Positions 46,972 through 55,875 of a stretch of 64,000 bases of DNA are shown here, one piece after another. Both the position numbers and the translations under genes were made by a program. The stretch lies in assembly GCA_016708265.1 (NCBI GenBank), contig JADJGA010000003.1, positions 186,001 through 250,000 of the forward strand, read 5' to 3'. The stretch comes from Saprospiraceae bacterium (GTDB taxonomy: Bacteria; Bacteroidota; Bacteroidia; Chitinophagales; Saprospiraceae). How positions within the stretch are numbered: position 1 is the first letter of the stretch; each line of letters starts with the position of its first letter. The notes below the pieces were generated by a model. That model was not told the DNA's origin. It made no database searches and saw nothing but the letters and a program-made list of their open reading frames with translations.

Positions 46972-47025
46972 TTTTCTAATTTTTTTGTTTTTTAATAATA
47001 AAATAATAATTTTCTTAACAAACGC

Positions 47026-47033
47026 CAAAATTA
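47026..47033 (-). promoter_or_regulatory. -7 box of DUF1573 paralog 2
   Basis: TAATTTTG on the minus strand, 54 nt before ATG 46971. The surrounding AAACGCnAA...CCAATTATT is also found upstream of paralog 1 (about 46341-46365). Confidence 0.4.
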
Positions 47034-47078
47034 TACCAATTATTTAAAAAAGTAATATATACCTGTGTTAATGATAAG

Positions 47079-48392
47079 TTAACGTATATTTTTAAGGTCA
47101 ATTCCACCAAAATTGCCGGAACTCATGAATAAAAAAACAGAATTTTCCTCACTAAGACCAGAAACAAATGATTTGAAATCACCTAGATTGTCAAAAACTT
47201 TCAGGTCATCTTTGCCAAAATTCTTCACAACTTCTTCCTTTTCCAAGATCGGCATTTGTTTCATTTCAAGAGTATGCTTACTGAAAAGCACAATTGCCTG
47301 ATCACAATTATTCATAGTGTCTTTATATTGAGGAAGAAAATCCTTATTGAGGCTGCTGAATGTATGAAGCTCATACAGAGCATACAATTTTCTGTCAGGA
47401 TATTGTTGCCTGACTGCGTTTATGGTTGCTCTTACTTTGGCCGGTGCATGAGCAAAATCAAGAAACTTAATTGTATTTTCATCTTCATAAAGTTTTTGGA
47501 GTCTTTTATCTGCTCCTTCAAAATCAGCTATACTATTCCAAAAATCAACTTCACTGATTCCCAATTCAAGACAGGCAATCAATGCTCCATTAAGATTTGA
47601 ACGATTATGATCTCCAAATACTTTTAAACCTGCAAGTTTATCATTTTCAACTTGTGTATATGGCAAAAGCTTTAAAGTATCTTTATTTTCAGCTTTGGAA
47701 ATCACTTCATGTATTTTTTCATCTTTGTCAAAATAAATCAGACTTCCCCCTGGTTCAATGGTTTCAATATACTTAACAAACTGATCTTTATAAATATCAT
47801 ATGTCGGAAAAACATTCATGTGATCCCAGTCTATACCGGTCAGCAAACCAATATTTGCATGGTAATGATGAATTTTCGGAGTTCTGTCCAATGGTGAACT
47901 CAGGTATTCGTCACCTTCAATAACTATGACAGGAGCGTCTGAAAACCTGACCATGAGATCAAATCCCCTGATAAGTGCACCAACAAGGTAATCAAAATCA
48001 CGCCCCATCTTTTTCAAAACCCACATGATCATCGAAGTTGTTGTCGTTTTTCCCTGACTGCCACCAACTACTACTCTGATTTTATTCATTGATAAACTGT
48101 AAATAAACTCAGGAAATGAGTATATCTTAATACCAAGTTCCTGTGCCCTGATTATCTCAGGATTATCAATTTTAGCATGCATGCCAAGAATTATATAATC
48201 GAGATCAGGCTTAATACGGTCAGCATCCCAGCCTAATCTCTCAGGAAGGATACCTGCTTTTTCAAGTCTCGTTCTTGAAGGTTCATAAATCTCATCATCC
48301 GAACCCGTTACATTGTGCCCTGCGTTTTTGAGTGCCAATCCAATATTGTGCATTACTGCACCCCCGATTGATATAAGATGTATTTTTGACAT
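47079..48392 (-). CDS. mpl: Mpl-type UDP-MurNAc:tripeptide ligase
   Basis: A 437-aa Mur ligase that joins recycled L-Ala-gamma-D-Glu-meso-DAP tripeptide to UDP-MurNAc. It starts MSKIHLISIGGAVMHNIG, as in MurC/Mpl. The ATP loop is GGSQGKTTTTSM (110-121); Gln113 stands where MurC and Mpl usually have His. EGDEYLSSPLD (substrate region) and DFAHAPAKVRA are typical of Mpl rather than MurC, since MurC lacks this tripeptide-binding form. MurC itself is not in the window. The meso-DAP-type MurE and NamZ fit the same recycling route. Confidence 0.85.
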   Translation of the reverse strand: MSKIHLISIGGAVMHNIGLALKNAGHNVTGSDDEIYEPSRTRLEKAGILPERLGWDADRIKPDLDYIILGMHAKIDNPEIIRAQELGIKIYSFPEFIYSLSMNKIRVVVGGSQGKTTTTSMIMWVLKKMGRDFDYLVGALIRGFDLMVRFSDAPVIVIEGDEYLSSPLDRTPKIHHYHANIGLLTGIDWDHMNVFPTYDIYKDQFVKYIETIEPGGSLIYFDKDEKIHEVISKAENKDTLKLLPYTQVENDKLAGLKVFGDHNRSNLNGALIACLELGISEVDFWNSIADFEGADKRLQKLYEDENTIKFLDFAHAPAKVRATINAVRQQYPDRKLYALYELHTFSSLNKDFLPQYKDTMNNCDQAIVLFSKHTLEMKQMPILEKEEVVKNFGKDDLKVFDNLGDFKSFVSGLSEENSVFLFMSSGNFGGIDLKNIR

Positions 48393-48530
48393 ATATGAGT
48401 TTAGTTTATGAAGTTTAGTGCATTTTTAAATTTTGCATTTTTAATTACACATTTTACATTTGCGTATAATGTTCGAAAATCCAAAAGTAATAAATATTAC
48501 AAATATTTTTAATATTATTGAAAATAAAAA

Positions 48531-48562
48531 AAGAGAAATCTCCAATGCCGGAAATTTCTCTT
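48531..48562 (-). terminator. Terminator after the OmpP1/FadL gene
   Basis: AAGAGAAAT / ATTTCTCTT, 9-bp arms with a 14-nt loop, followed on the minus strand by T-rich sequence. Confidence 0.7.
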
Positions 48563-48586
48563 CTTAATATAAAGTTTTAATTACTT

Positions 48587-50287
48587 TTAAAGTCTGTATC
48601 CAAGTCCTATGGCAAATACCATAGCTGTTTTATCATATGTTTCTGCATAAGCCGGAGCCGGAGCTACAGCTGAGAAATTTTTAGTATATTCATCATAGGT
48701 AGTCATAGAAAAACCAAGGTCAATATCAAATCTTGATGTAGCATGAACTACTACTCCCCCACCAAATGTCTTAGTTGGTAATGCGTAACTCAATGCTGAC
48801 TGATAAACTGCATTTGGAGATGGTTTTGTCATCAGGAATCCTGCGCTCACTCCGAACATTTTTGTGATATCATATTGAGCTCCGATAGCAAATTCCCATG
48901 AATTGGCACCTAATAGTTTTTTATCGGCTGAGCCTTTGAATGTAGTTTCTTCACCATTGGTTACAAACTCTCCTGCTGCATTTTTCTTACCATATTTAGC
49001 TGCATTATCAAAATAATAATGGAAACCTGTCTGTAGTTTTAATGATCCAAATTTTTCTCTCAGTCCAATAGAAAGCATAGCTGGAATTTCTGCAGGAACT
49101 TCTTCCCCGTCAGTAAATAATGCTACATCATCTTTTGTCTCTTTTGTTGTAACATTCATAGCTGTCTTCATTTCATATTTAACTGCTAAACCGAAATCAC
49201 CAAAATTCAGATCTACACCAAAAAATGGTGAAAAACCTGAACCTGTTTGTTCAACATTAAGTTCCTTATCCGCAAGTGTTGTTGCTGTTTGAGAAAGTGC
49301 TGCAGCCGTACCTGTTAATTGTGCTATCTGTGTATTAAATCCTGCAATTCCTGCATTAATTCCATCATAATACTGCTGAAGCGTCAAAGTACCAGGATTT
49401 GTCATCCCAATACCTATTCCAGCTGCTACCAGACTTTGATATGTAGCATCATTAATAGCACCAGCTGCTTTAGCTTGATCAAGAGTTATACCTCCATAAC
49501 TACCTAGGTATGGTTGCAACAGGCCAGGAATTGGACTTAATTGAGTTACTGCACCAGATAATTTAGCTTTAACACCATTGATTGTAGGCACTGCTTTTTG
49601 AGTGATAAAATTATCAGCTCTTATTGATCCTGTAGGTGTCAGTAAAGAAATATCCCTGATATAACCTTCATAGGTATTTTTTGCAGTAACATATCTTGCT
49701 CCGGCAGCTACAGATATCATATCATTGATTTTGTATGTTAAAGCACCCTGAAATCCAAAATAAGCAGAAGTTCCAATTAAACTAGTATTTACGGAATAAC
49801 CTGTAGTTGACAGATCTACTCCGGCAGCAGTTCCAATAGCTTTAAGACCTGCTAAGCCTGCTGGAAGACCTGATACCTGATATTCCAATTCAGGTAAGCC
49901 TTTTTCAAATTCAGCAGATCCACCACCGCCTATTACTGTAAATCCACCTGAAACAGCAAACTTTCCTTTCTTAAAAACAGCAAAAGCAGTAGGTAAAAAT
50001 GGAACAAAAGTCTTACCTTCATACTCTTTGTTATTTAAAGTCGGATAAGTCGAAACAACAGTCCTTCCCTGCGAAATGGTCTGTGAATTAACCTGGATAT
50101 AAAATCCGTCTTCCAGATGTGTAAGTCCTGCAGGGTTAAAAAACACTGCATCAACATCAACAGATGCATCACGAGCCATAGTCCTGACCCAGGCTGCACT
50201 TTGATTGGTATTAGTAACGATACCGCCTGCAAATATAAAATCAGCAAGAAGCAATAAACTAAAAATTGTAAACAGAATCTTTTTCAT
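48587..50287 (-). CDS. OmpP1/FadL/TodX family outer-membrane transporter
   Basis: A 566-aa protein with a signal peptide (1-20, ending FIFA) and the N-terminal hatch motif typical of FadL proteins (NQSAAWVRTMARDASVDVDAVFFNPAGL, quoted here only in part: the NPAGL core at about 51-55). The rest is a 14-strand type beta barrel ending in the aromatic-rich GLGYRL. The region of about 205-345 is an insertion, partly helical and Ala-rich, that is longer than in E. coli FadL. It probably imports hydrophobic compounds such as fatty acids. Confidence 0.85.
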   Translation of the reverse strand: MKKILFTIFSLLLLADFIFAGGIVTNTNQSAAWVRTMARDASVDVDAVFFNPAGLTHLEDGFYIQVNSQTISQGRTVVSTYPTLNNKEYEGKTFVPFLPTAFAVFKKGKFAVSGGFTVIGGGGSAEFEKGLPELEYQVSGLPAGLAGLKAIGTAAGVDLSTTGYSVNTSLIGTSAYFGFQGALTYKINDMISVAAGARYVTAKNTYEGYIRDISLLTPTGSIRADNFITQKAVPTINGVKAKLSGAVTQLSPIPGLLQPYLGSYGGITLDQAKAAGAINDATYQSLVAAGIGIGMTNPGTLTLQQYYDGINAGIAGFNTQIAQLTGTAAALSQTATTLADKELNVEQTGSGFSPFFGVDLNFGDFGLAVKYEMKTAMNVTTKETKDDVALFTDGEEVPAEIPAMLSIGLREKFGSLKLQTGFHYYFDNAAKYGKKNAAGEFVTNGEETTFKGSADKKLLGANSWEFAIGAQYDITKMFGVSAGFLMTKPSPNAVYQSALSYALPTKTFGGGVVVHATSRFDIDLGFSMTTYDEYTKNFSAVAPAPAYAETYDKTAMVFAIGLGYRL

Positions 50288-50310
50288 AATAATTGATTTT
50301 TTATTTGTGC

Positions 50311-50339
50311 CAAAGGTATTAAAAAAAATTATAAAACAA
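50311..50339 (-). promoter_or_regulatory. Probable promoter of the OmpP1/FadL gene
   Basis: Minus strand TTG (50337-50339), 18-nt spacer, TACCTTTG (50311-50318), a full match; it ends 23 nt before the ATG. Confidence 0.65.
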
Positions 50340-50589
50340 ATATTAATACAATTTTTTTATATTTTGGAATTAATATTAAACCATATTCAAATAAATTTAA
50401 AACTTTTTTTATATTTTGACAGGTCGAATAAATCAATAGAGACTTATCCTTAATTTGATGTTTTTTCCGGAAGATATAAAGAGTGTGTTTTTCATTATCG
50501 AATAATTAACAGCGAATAATTAAATCCGGATTTTTGTCTAATTACATTGTTCGAAATTCTTGCGAGCTATCGGGATCTAAATTGCTTTT
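50340..50589. other. Intergenic region without a recognisable gene
   Basis: AT-rich, about 250 nt between the porin promoter and the nadB stop. No hairpin or promoter that I can support. Confidence 0.45.
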
Positions 50590-52194
50590 TTATATAAAAG
50601 TAATCTCCTTGTAGCTCAGTTCATCAGGATAATCTGTATTAAAATTAAGTCCTCTGCTTTCGTGTCTCATCATAGCAGATTTAGTCACAATATAGCCAAT
50701 TGTAATGAGATTTCTTAATTCACATAACTGCTGGGATAATACTGTGGATTTATAAAGGTCTTCAGTTTCAGAATTCAATAATTTAATCCTGTTCATTGCT
50801 CTTTGGAGTCTTATATTGTTTCGTACTATCCCGACATAGCTTCCCATTACTTCCTTAATTTCCTTAAGACTTTGAGTGATAAGTATCAATTCATTTGGTT
50901 CACTCGTTCCGGTAGCATCCCAGTTTGGAACCCTGTCATTTATTCTAATTTTGTCAATCACATTGTCAATTTCAATATGCATATTATGAGCATAAACCAG
51001 ACCTTCAAGCAATGAATTTGATGCAAGACGGTTTGCTCCGTGAAGTCCTGAATAAGTTGATTCTCCTGCCGAATACACGTTTTTTATTGAGGTTTTGCCG
51101 TTTTTATCAACTACAATGCCTCCGCAAAAATAATGACATGCAGGTGCTACAGGTATAAATTTTTTCATGGGGTCAATTCCGATGCTAAGGCATTTATCAT
51201 AAATATTGGGGAAATGTTTTATGAAATCATTTTTTTCTATACTACTGACATCAAGATAAACATTATCTTCCCCTCTAATCTTCATTTCCTTATCTATTGC
51301 CCTTGCCACAATATCCCTGGGTGCAAGTGATCCTCTTTTATCATATTTCTGCATAAATTCCACTCCATCTTTTGTTTTCAGAACACCTCCATGTCCGCGC
51401 ACAGCCTCGGAAATAAGAAAATTTGGCGTTTCCCCCTGCGGATCATAAAGTGCTGTTGGGTGAAACTGAACGAACTCCATATTGGCAATCCTTCCTTTAG
51501 CCCTGTAAAACATTGCTATTCCATCTCCGGTAGAAACTTTTGGATTTGTAGTCACACTGTAAAGTTGACCTGCCCCACCTGTAGCAATAACTGTAATTTT
51601 AGAAAGGATAGTGAGGGTAGTGAAGTTATGTTTATTAAGTACATATGCTCCATATGCCTCAATTCCAGGAGTAACTTTCATTACAACCCTTCCAAGATGG
51701 TGCTGAGTAATAATCTCAAGAGCAAAATGATTTTCAAGTACCTCAATATTTTTCAGAGAATTCACTTTTTCAATCAATGCCCTCTCTATTTCCCAACCTG
51801 TTATATCTTTATGATGCAAAACCCTGTATGTGGAATGGCCACCTTCCCTGCCCAATTCATATTTACCATCACTTTTTTTATCAAATCTGGCCCCCCACTC
51901 TATTAATTCCCTCACCAAATCCGGACCTTCTTTGACAACCATCCTTACAATTTTATCATCATTAAGTTTGTCGCCGGCATCTATTGTATCAGCTATATGT
52001 TTTTCATAACTATCTAATTCGGGATCCCATACTGCTGCAATTCCACCTTGTGCATACCTGGTATTACTCTCATCAATAGTGTTTTTAGTGACAATTGTTA
52101 TTTTGAGGTCAGGTCTCTTAACTGCCATTTTAATTGCAAAAGTAAGCCCTGCAACTCCTGAACCAATAACAAGTATATCGGTGGTACTTCTCAT
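50590..52194 (-). CDS. nadB: L-aspartate oxidase NadB
   Basis: FAD-dependent enzyme that oxidises L-aspartate to iminoaspartate, the first step of de novo NAD synthesis. The 534-aa sequence has the FAD-binding GSGVAGLTFA (11-20), the succinate-dehydrogenase/fumarate-reductase-type motifs RYAQGGIAAVWD and REGGHSTYRVLH, the HPTALYDPQGE substrate loop and the C-terminal HxxRG-like HESRGLNFNTDYP. nadA and nadC are not in the window. Confidence 0.95.
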   Translation of the reverse strand: MRSTTDILVIGSGVAGLTFAIKMAVKRPDLKITIVTKNTIDESNTRYAQGGIAAVWDPELDSYEKHIADTIDAGDKLNDDKIVRMVVKEGPDLVRELIEWGARFDKKSDGKYELGREGGHSTYRVLHHKDITGWEIERALIEKVNSLKNIEVLENHFALEIITQHHLGRVVMKVTPGIEAYGAYVLNKHNFTTLTILSKITVIATGGAGQLYSVTTNPKVSTGDGIAMFYRAKGRIANMEFVQFHPTALYDPQGETPNFLISEAVRGHGGVLKTKDGVEFMQKYDKRGSLAPRDIVARAIDKEMKIRGEDNVYLDVSSIEKNDFIKHFPNIYDKCLSIGIDPMKKFIPVAPACHYFCGGIVVDKNGKTSIKNVYSAGESTYSGLHGANRLASNSLLEGLVYAHNMHIEIDNVIDKIRINDRVPNWDATGTSEPNELILITQSLKEIKEVMGSYVGIVRNNIRLQRAMNRIKLLNSETEDLYKSTVLSQQLCELRNLITIGYIVTKSAMMRHESRGLNFNTDYPDELSYKEITFI

Positions 52195-52210
52195 CAGATT
52201 AAAATTTTCA

Positions 52211-52245
52211 CAAAATTAACAAATAACACTTACTTTAGATACCAA
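52211..52245 (-). promoter_or_regulatory. Probable nadB promoter
   Basis: Minus strand TAATTTTG (52211-52218) with a TTG (52243-52245) 24 nt upstream, one nt longer than the usual range. The remaining intergenic sequence to 52576 holds no gene. Confidence 0.4.
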
Positions 52246-52576
52246 ATTATAAGATACATTGTCAAAAGTTGCATAAATGAGTTGAAATTGTACTGTAACT
52301 ATACCCGATTTTTCCAAATATTATGGACTATTAAAAATTGGATTTCAATAAATAAGTCTACTCTGAAAAATCAATATTAGCCACGAATGCACGAATAAAA
52401 TCGAATTTCACAAATGCTTTATATTTAATTAATAATTAATTATAAATAACATAAATATATAATATATATTAATTTATCGATAATTCTACTTTTTGGAACA
52501 GACTCAATAAATTGCAAAAAAACTACAGGTAATGCATTGAAAATGTAATATGGTAGAAAAAATTGAGTTTTCTTTT

Positions 52577-52584
52577 TAATTTTG
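52577..52584 (+). promoter_or_regulatory. -7 box of the two-component operon
   Basis: TAATTTTG, full match, 22 nt before the histidine kinase ATG; no TTG at the expected distance. Confidence 0.45.
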
Positions 52585-52606
52585 CTTTTAGGACTATATA
52601 TTAAGT

Positions 52607-53887
52607 ATGAAAATAAAAAACCTTAATAGTATTTTTATTCTTGGCGGACTGGCATTTATTGGAATACTGGCATTGCAGATTTACTGGATTGGTTTTGCCT
52701 GGCATGTTAAAACGAGAGATTTTGAGCAAAGGGTGAATTTCAGTCTCAGAAAAGTTGCCCAGCAAATGGCTGATCAATCCGGCTTTGAATTACCAAAAAC
52801 AGATCTGATAAAGCAATTGTCGCAGAACGAATTCCTTGTCAATTACAATTATGAGATTCAATTAGATATTCTTGAAGATTTCCTGTTGCGAGAGCTTGAT
52901 GTGGTCGAACCAGGAATCAAGTTTGAATATGCAGTATATGATTGTTTTACAAATGATCTTGTTTATGGCGACTGTTGTGCAGTAGAAAGGCATATAAAAG
53001 AAAGAATCAAACAAAAATTGCCCCAGCTGGATGAATTCACATATTATTTCATAGTGCGTTTCCCAAATAAGAATGAATATTTACTTACAAATCTCAAATT
53101 TTTCTTTGTTCTTGGGATCTTTACTATAATTGTGGGTTTTACTTACCTTTATGCTCTAAAGGTTTTATATAGACAGAAAAAGCTATCAGAATTGCAAAAA
53201 GATTTTGTTGACAATATGACACATGAGTTCAAAACGCCTTTGACTTCTATTAAATTAGCCTCCAATGTTCTGCTGGAGAATAAAGAAATAACTGAAAATA
53301 CAAAACTTAAAAAATACTCTGAGATCATTCTTCAACAGAGTGAAAAACTGACTTCTCATATTGAAAGATTACTTGACCTGATTAGAAGCGATAAAACTTT
53401 TAATCTAAAAAAGGAAAGTATAGACCTGGTAAGTTTAATAAACGATCTGAATTCTGAAACTTTACAGAAATCACCAACTTCTGATCTTGATATGAGCTTT
53501 GACCACCCTGACAGACCGGTTTTAATTTCTGCTGACAGATATCATTTCTATAATGTAATGCAAAACCTTTATGACAATGCCATCAAATATAATGATAAAG
53601 AACAAAAGCAAATAAAAATAACAATTGAAGACCATTCTAATGAAATCATTTTGTCGGTAAAAGACAATGGAATCGGAATAAGGGCTGAATACCTAAATTA
53701 TATTTTCAATAAATTCTTTCGTGTCCAGAAAGGCAATATACATACTGTAAAAGGATTTGGGCTGGGTCTGTATTATGTAAAAAATATAATAGACCTGCAT
53801 GGTTGGAAAATATTTGTTGAAAGTAAAGAAAACGAATTTACCACTTTTAAAATAAAAATGAAAAAAAATGAAAATGGAGATCAATAG
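52607..53887 (+). CDS. Sensor histidine kinase (RprX-like)
   Basis: A 426-aa inner-membrane kinase: membrane segments at about 9-30 and 163-183 with a periplasmic sensor domain of about 130 residues between them, no clear HAMP domain, then HisKA with phospho-acceptor His206 (in NMTHEFKTPLTS) and HATPase motifs NAIKYN, DNGIGI and GFGLGLYYV. It overlaps the response regulator by 20 nt. The signal is unknown. The arrangement resembles RprX-RprY of Bacteroides. Confidence 0.92.
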   Translation: MKIKNLNSIFILGGLAFIGILALQIYWIGFAWHVKTRDFEQRVNFSLRKVAQQMADQSGFELPKTDLIKQLSQNEFLVNYNYEIQLDILEDFLLRELDVVEPGIKFEYAVYDCFTNDLVYGDCCAVERHIKERIKQKLPQLDEFTYYFIVRFPNKNEYLLTNLKFFFVLGIFTIIVGFTYLYALKVLYRQKKLSELQKDFVDNMTHEFKTPLTSIKLASNVLLENKEITENTKLKKYSEIILQQSEKLTSHIERLLDLIRSDKTFNLKKESIDLVSLINDLNSETLQKSPTSDLDMSFDHPDRPVLISADRYHFYNVMQNLYDNAIKYNDKEQKQIKITIEDHSNEIILSVKDNGIGIRAEYLNYIFNKFFRVQKGNIHTVKGFGLGLYYVKNIIDLHGWKIFVESKENEFTTFKIKMKKNENGDQ

Positions 53888-54572
53888 CCGACCAAGGATA
53901 ATGTATGTCGAAGATGATGATGTTCTGGCATTTATAACAAAAGACACCCTTGAAGAAAAGGGATTTGATCTTTATCATTACCCTGATGGCATGAAAGCCT
54001 TTGAAGCATTTAAAAATCAGGGTTTTGACCTTTGTATTCTCGACATAATGATGCCAAAAATGGATGGTTTTACCCTGGCGGAAAAAATCAGGCAGATTGA
54101 TTATGAAATTCCTATTATTTTTCTATCAGCAAAATCCCTGAGGGAAGATAAGTTGAAAGGCTTGACTCTCGGAGCAGATGATTATCTTACAAAACCCTTC
54201 AGTATGGAAGAACTGATACTTAAAATGCAAATCTTTCTTAAAAGAAAAAAAATCACTAAAACGGATATAGAACAAATTTATGAGCTTGGAAAATACATCT
54301 TCAATTATACATATCTTACATTAATAATTGGTGAGACTCAAAAAAGACTTACACAGAAAGAAGCCGATCTGCTCCTGTTTTTACTGGACAATAAATCAAA
54401 ACTTTTGAAAAGATCAGAAGTGCTGAATAAGATTTGGAGGCAAGATGATTACTTTGCAGGTAGAAGTATGGATGTTTTTTTAAGCCGTCTGCGTAAATAT
54501 CTTTCTGAAGATGACAGAATTGAAATTGAAAATATCCATGGAGTGGGATTTAAATTCACTATAAATGAGTGA
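53868..54572 (+). CDS. OmpR-family response regulator (RprY-like)
   Basis: A 234-aa regulator: receiver domain with acidic pocket EDDD, phospho-acceptor Asp59 (in CILDIMMPKMDGF) and conserved Lys in YLTKPFS, followed by a winged-helix DNA-binding domain (about 130-233, ending NIHGVGFKF). The start at 53868 overlaps the kinase; an alternative Met follows two codons later. It is the partner of the kinase. Confidence 0.93.
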   Translation: MKMEINSRPRIMYVEDDDVLAFITKDTLEEKGFDLYHYPDGMKAFEAFKNQGFDLCILDIMMPKMDGFTLAEKIRQIDYEIPIIFLSAKSLREDKLKGLTLGADDYLTKPFSMEELILKMQIFLKRKKITKTDIEQIYELGKYIFNYTYLTLIIGETQKRLTQKEADLLLFLLDNKSKLLKRSEVLNKIWRQDDYFAGRSMDVFLSRLRKYLSEDDRIEIENIHGVGFKFTINE

Positions 54573-54600
54573 CCTGCTTTAAATTTCCAAATATTAAAAA

Positions 54601-55695
54601 ATGAAATATAAGAATATTTACGTTGCGGCTACAAGTCAGCATGTCGGAAAAACAACTTCAACTCTTGGCATAGTAAAAAGTTTTCAGGATCAGGGAATCA
54701 ATGTTGGGTATTCAAAACCTGTTGGTCAGCAATTCCTGGATCTGGGAAATCTCAGAGTAGATAAAGACATTATACTTTTCTCCGACCTGCTGGGATTTGA
54801 AATGATACCGGAAATTCATAGCCCCGTCATTCTTGGGAAAGGTGCAACAGAAAGATTTATAGAGCAGCCACAGCAATATGATTATCCGGAAAGGATACTT
54901 AGTGCGAACAAAATATTGAATGACACTTATGACTTGACCGTATTTGAAGGAACAGGACATCCGGGAGTAGGGACAGTGACCGGTGTTAACAATGCTAAAG
55001 TTGCAAAATTACTTAATGCAGGTGTCATAATGGTTGTAGAAGGAGGAATAGGAAATACAATTGACCGTTTTTACATGTCTACTTCATTATTCAGAGAAGA
55101 GAATGTACCCATTATAGGGGTTATAATAAATAAAGTCCTTGAGGATAAACTGGAAAAAGTAAGGCAATATGTAGGAAAATGGCTTGACATGATAAATATA
55201 CCGCTGCTTGGGGTAATTCCATATGATCAGACACTGGCATATCCTGTTATGGAAACAATAGTGAATAAAATAGAGGGTAAAGTTTTATACAATGAAGACA
55301 AATTGTACAACAGGGTTGCAAATGTCATTTCAGGAAGTATGATAGACTATAATAACATGAAAAATCCTGAAAACCTCCTTTTGCTGACAAGTACGAGTCA
55401 GGTAGAGAAGGCAATTGACCGGATAAAATTGCTTGAATATATGCTTAAACTCGAACAAAGTCCATTATCCGGAATTGTGATAACCGGAGAAGAAGAAATC
55501 GATAAAATGACTTTGGAATATGTAAATTCAAATAAGATTCCATTTATAAGAACTAAGCTCGACACTTACAGTTCAGTTATAAAAATAAGCAAAATTGAAG
55601 TAAAGATCAACAGGCACACACCATGGAAAGTTCAAAAAGCAATTGATCTGATAGGCAACAATGCCAATCTTGAGAAAGCGCTGATCAGGGTATGA
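54601..55695 (+). CDS. BioD-like P-loop protein with DRTGG-like C-terminus
   Basis: A 364-aa cytoplasmic protein. The N-terminal P-loop TSQHVGKTT (11-19) and following GYSKPVGQQ resemble dethiobiotin synthetase and the N-terminal part of phosphate acetyltransferase. EGTGHPGVGTV and VEGGIGNT fit the same fold. The last 110 residues (from about ENLLLLTSTSQVEKA) look like a DRTGG domain. No phosphotransacetylase catalytic domain follows. Function is not known. It starts 28 nt after the response regulator and is probably co-transcribed with it. Confidence 0.72.
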   Translation: MKYKNIYVAATSQHVGKTTSTLGIVKSFQDQGINVGYSKPVGQQFLDLGNLRVDKDIILFSDLLGFEMIPEIHSPVILGKGATERFIEQPQQYDYPERILSANKILNDTYDLTVFEGTGHPGVGTVTGVNNAKVAKLLNAGVIMVVEGGIGNTIDRFYMSTSLFREENVPIIGVIINKVLEDKLEKVRQYVGKWLDMINIPLLGVIPYDQTLAYPVMETIVNKIEGKVLYNEDKLYNRVANVISGSMIDYNNMKNPENLLLLTSTSQVEKAIDRIKLLEYMLKLEQSPLSGIVITGEEEIDKMTLEYVNSNKIPFIRTKLDTYSSVIKISKIEVKINRHTPWKVQKAIDLIGNNANLEKALIRV

Positions 55696-55875
55696 TTTAA
55701 TTTTAACAAAACTTTAACATTCATAGGATAGAATAATACTCTGAACATAACAATTAAATATGGGTTATAAGTGTTTAATTATTTTTATGCAAAGGCAAAA
55801 TGGTATTGCATTTGTTAAATGCGATTAGAGAAAATTGAAGAAAATATTAAAAGGAAAAGACTAAAATAACTAACC

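Noticed and set aside
47079..48392. MurC for this ligase
   Set aside because: The substrate-region motifs fit Mpl better, and the gene is outside the dcw cluster, so MurC is considered missing from the window.
55696..55875. SAM riboswitch upstream of metK
   Set aside because: Only a 6-bp hairpin (55808-55822) is visible, without the conserved core of SAM-I or SAM-II elements that I know.
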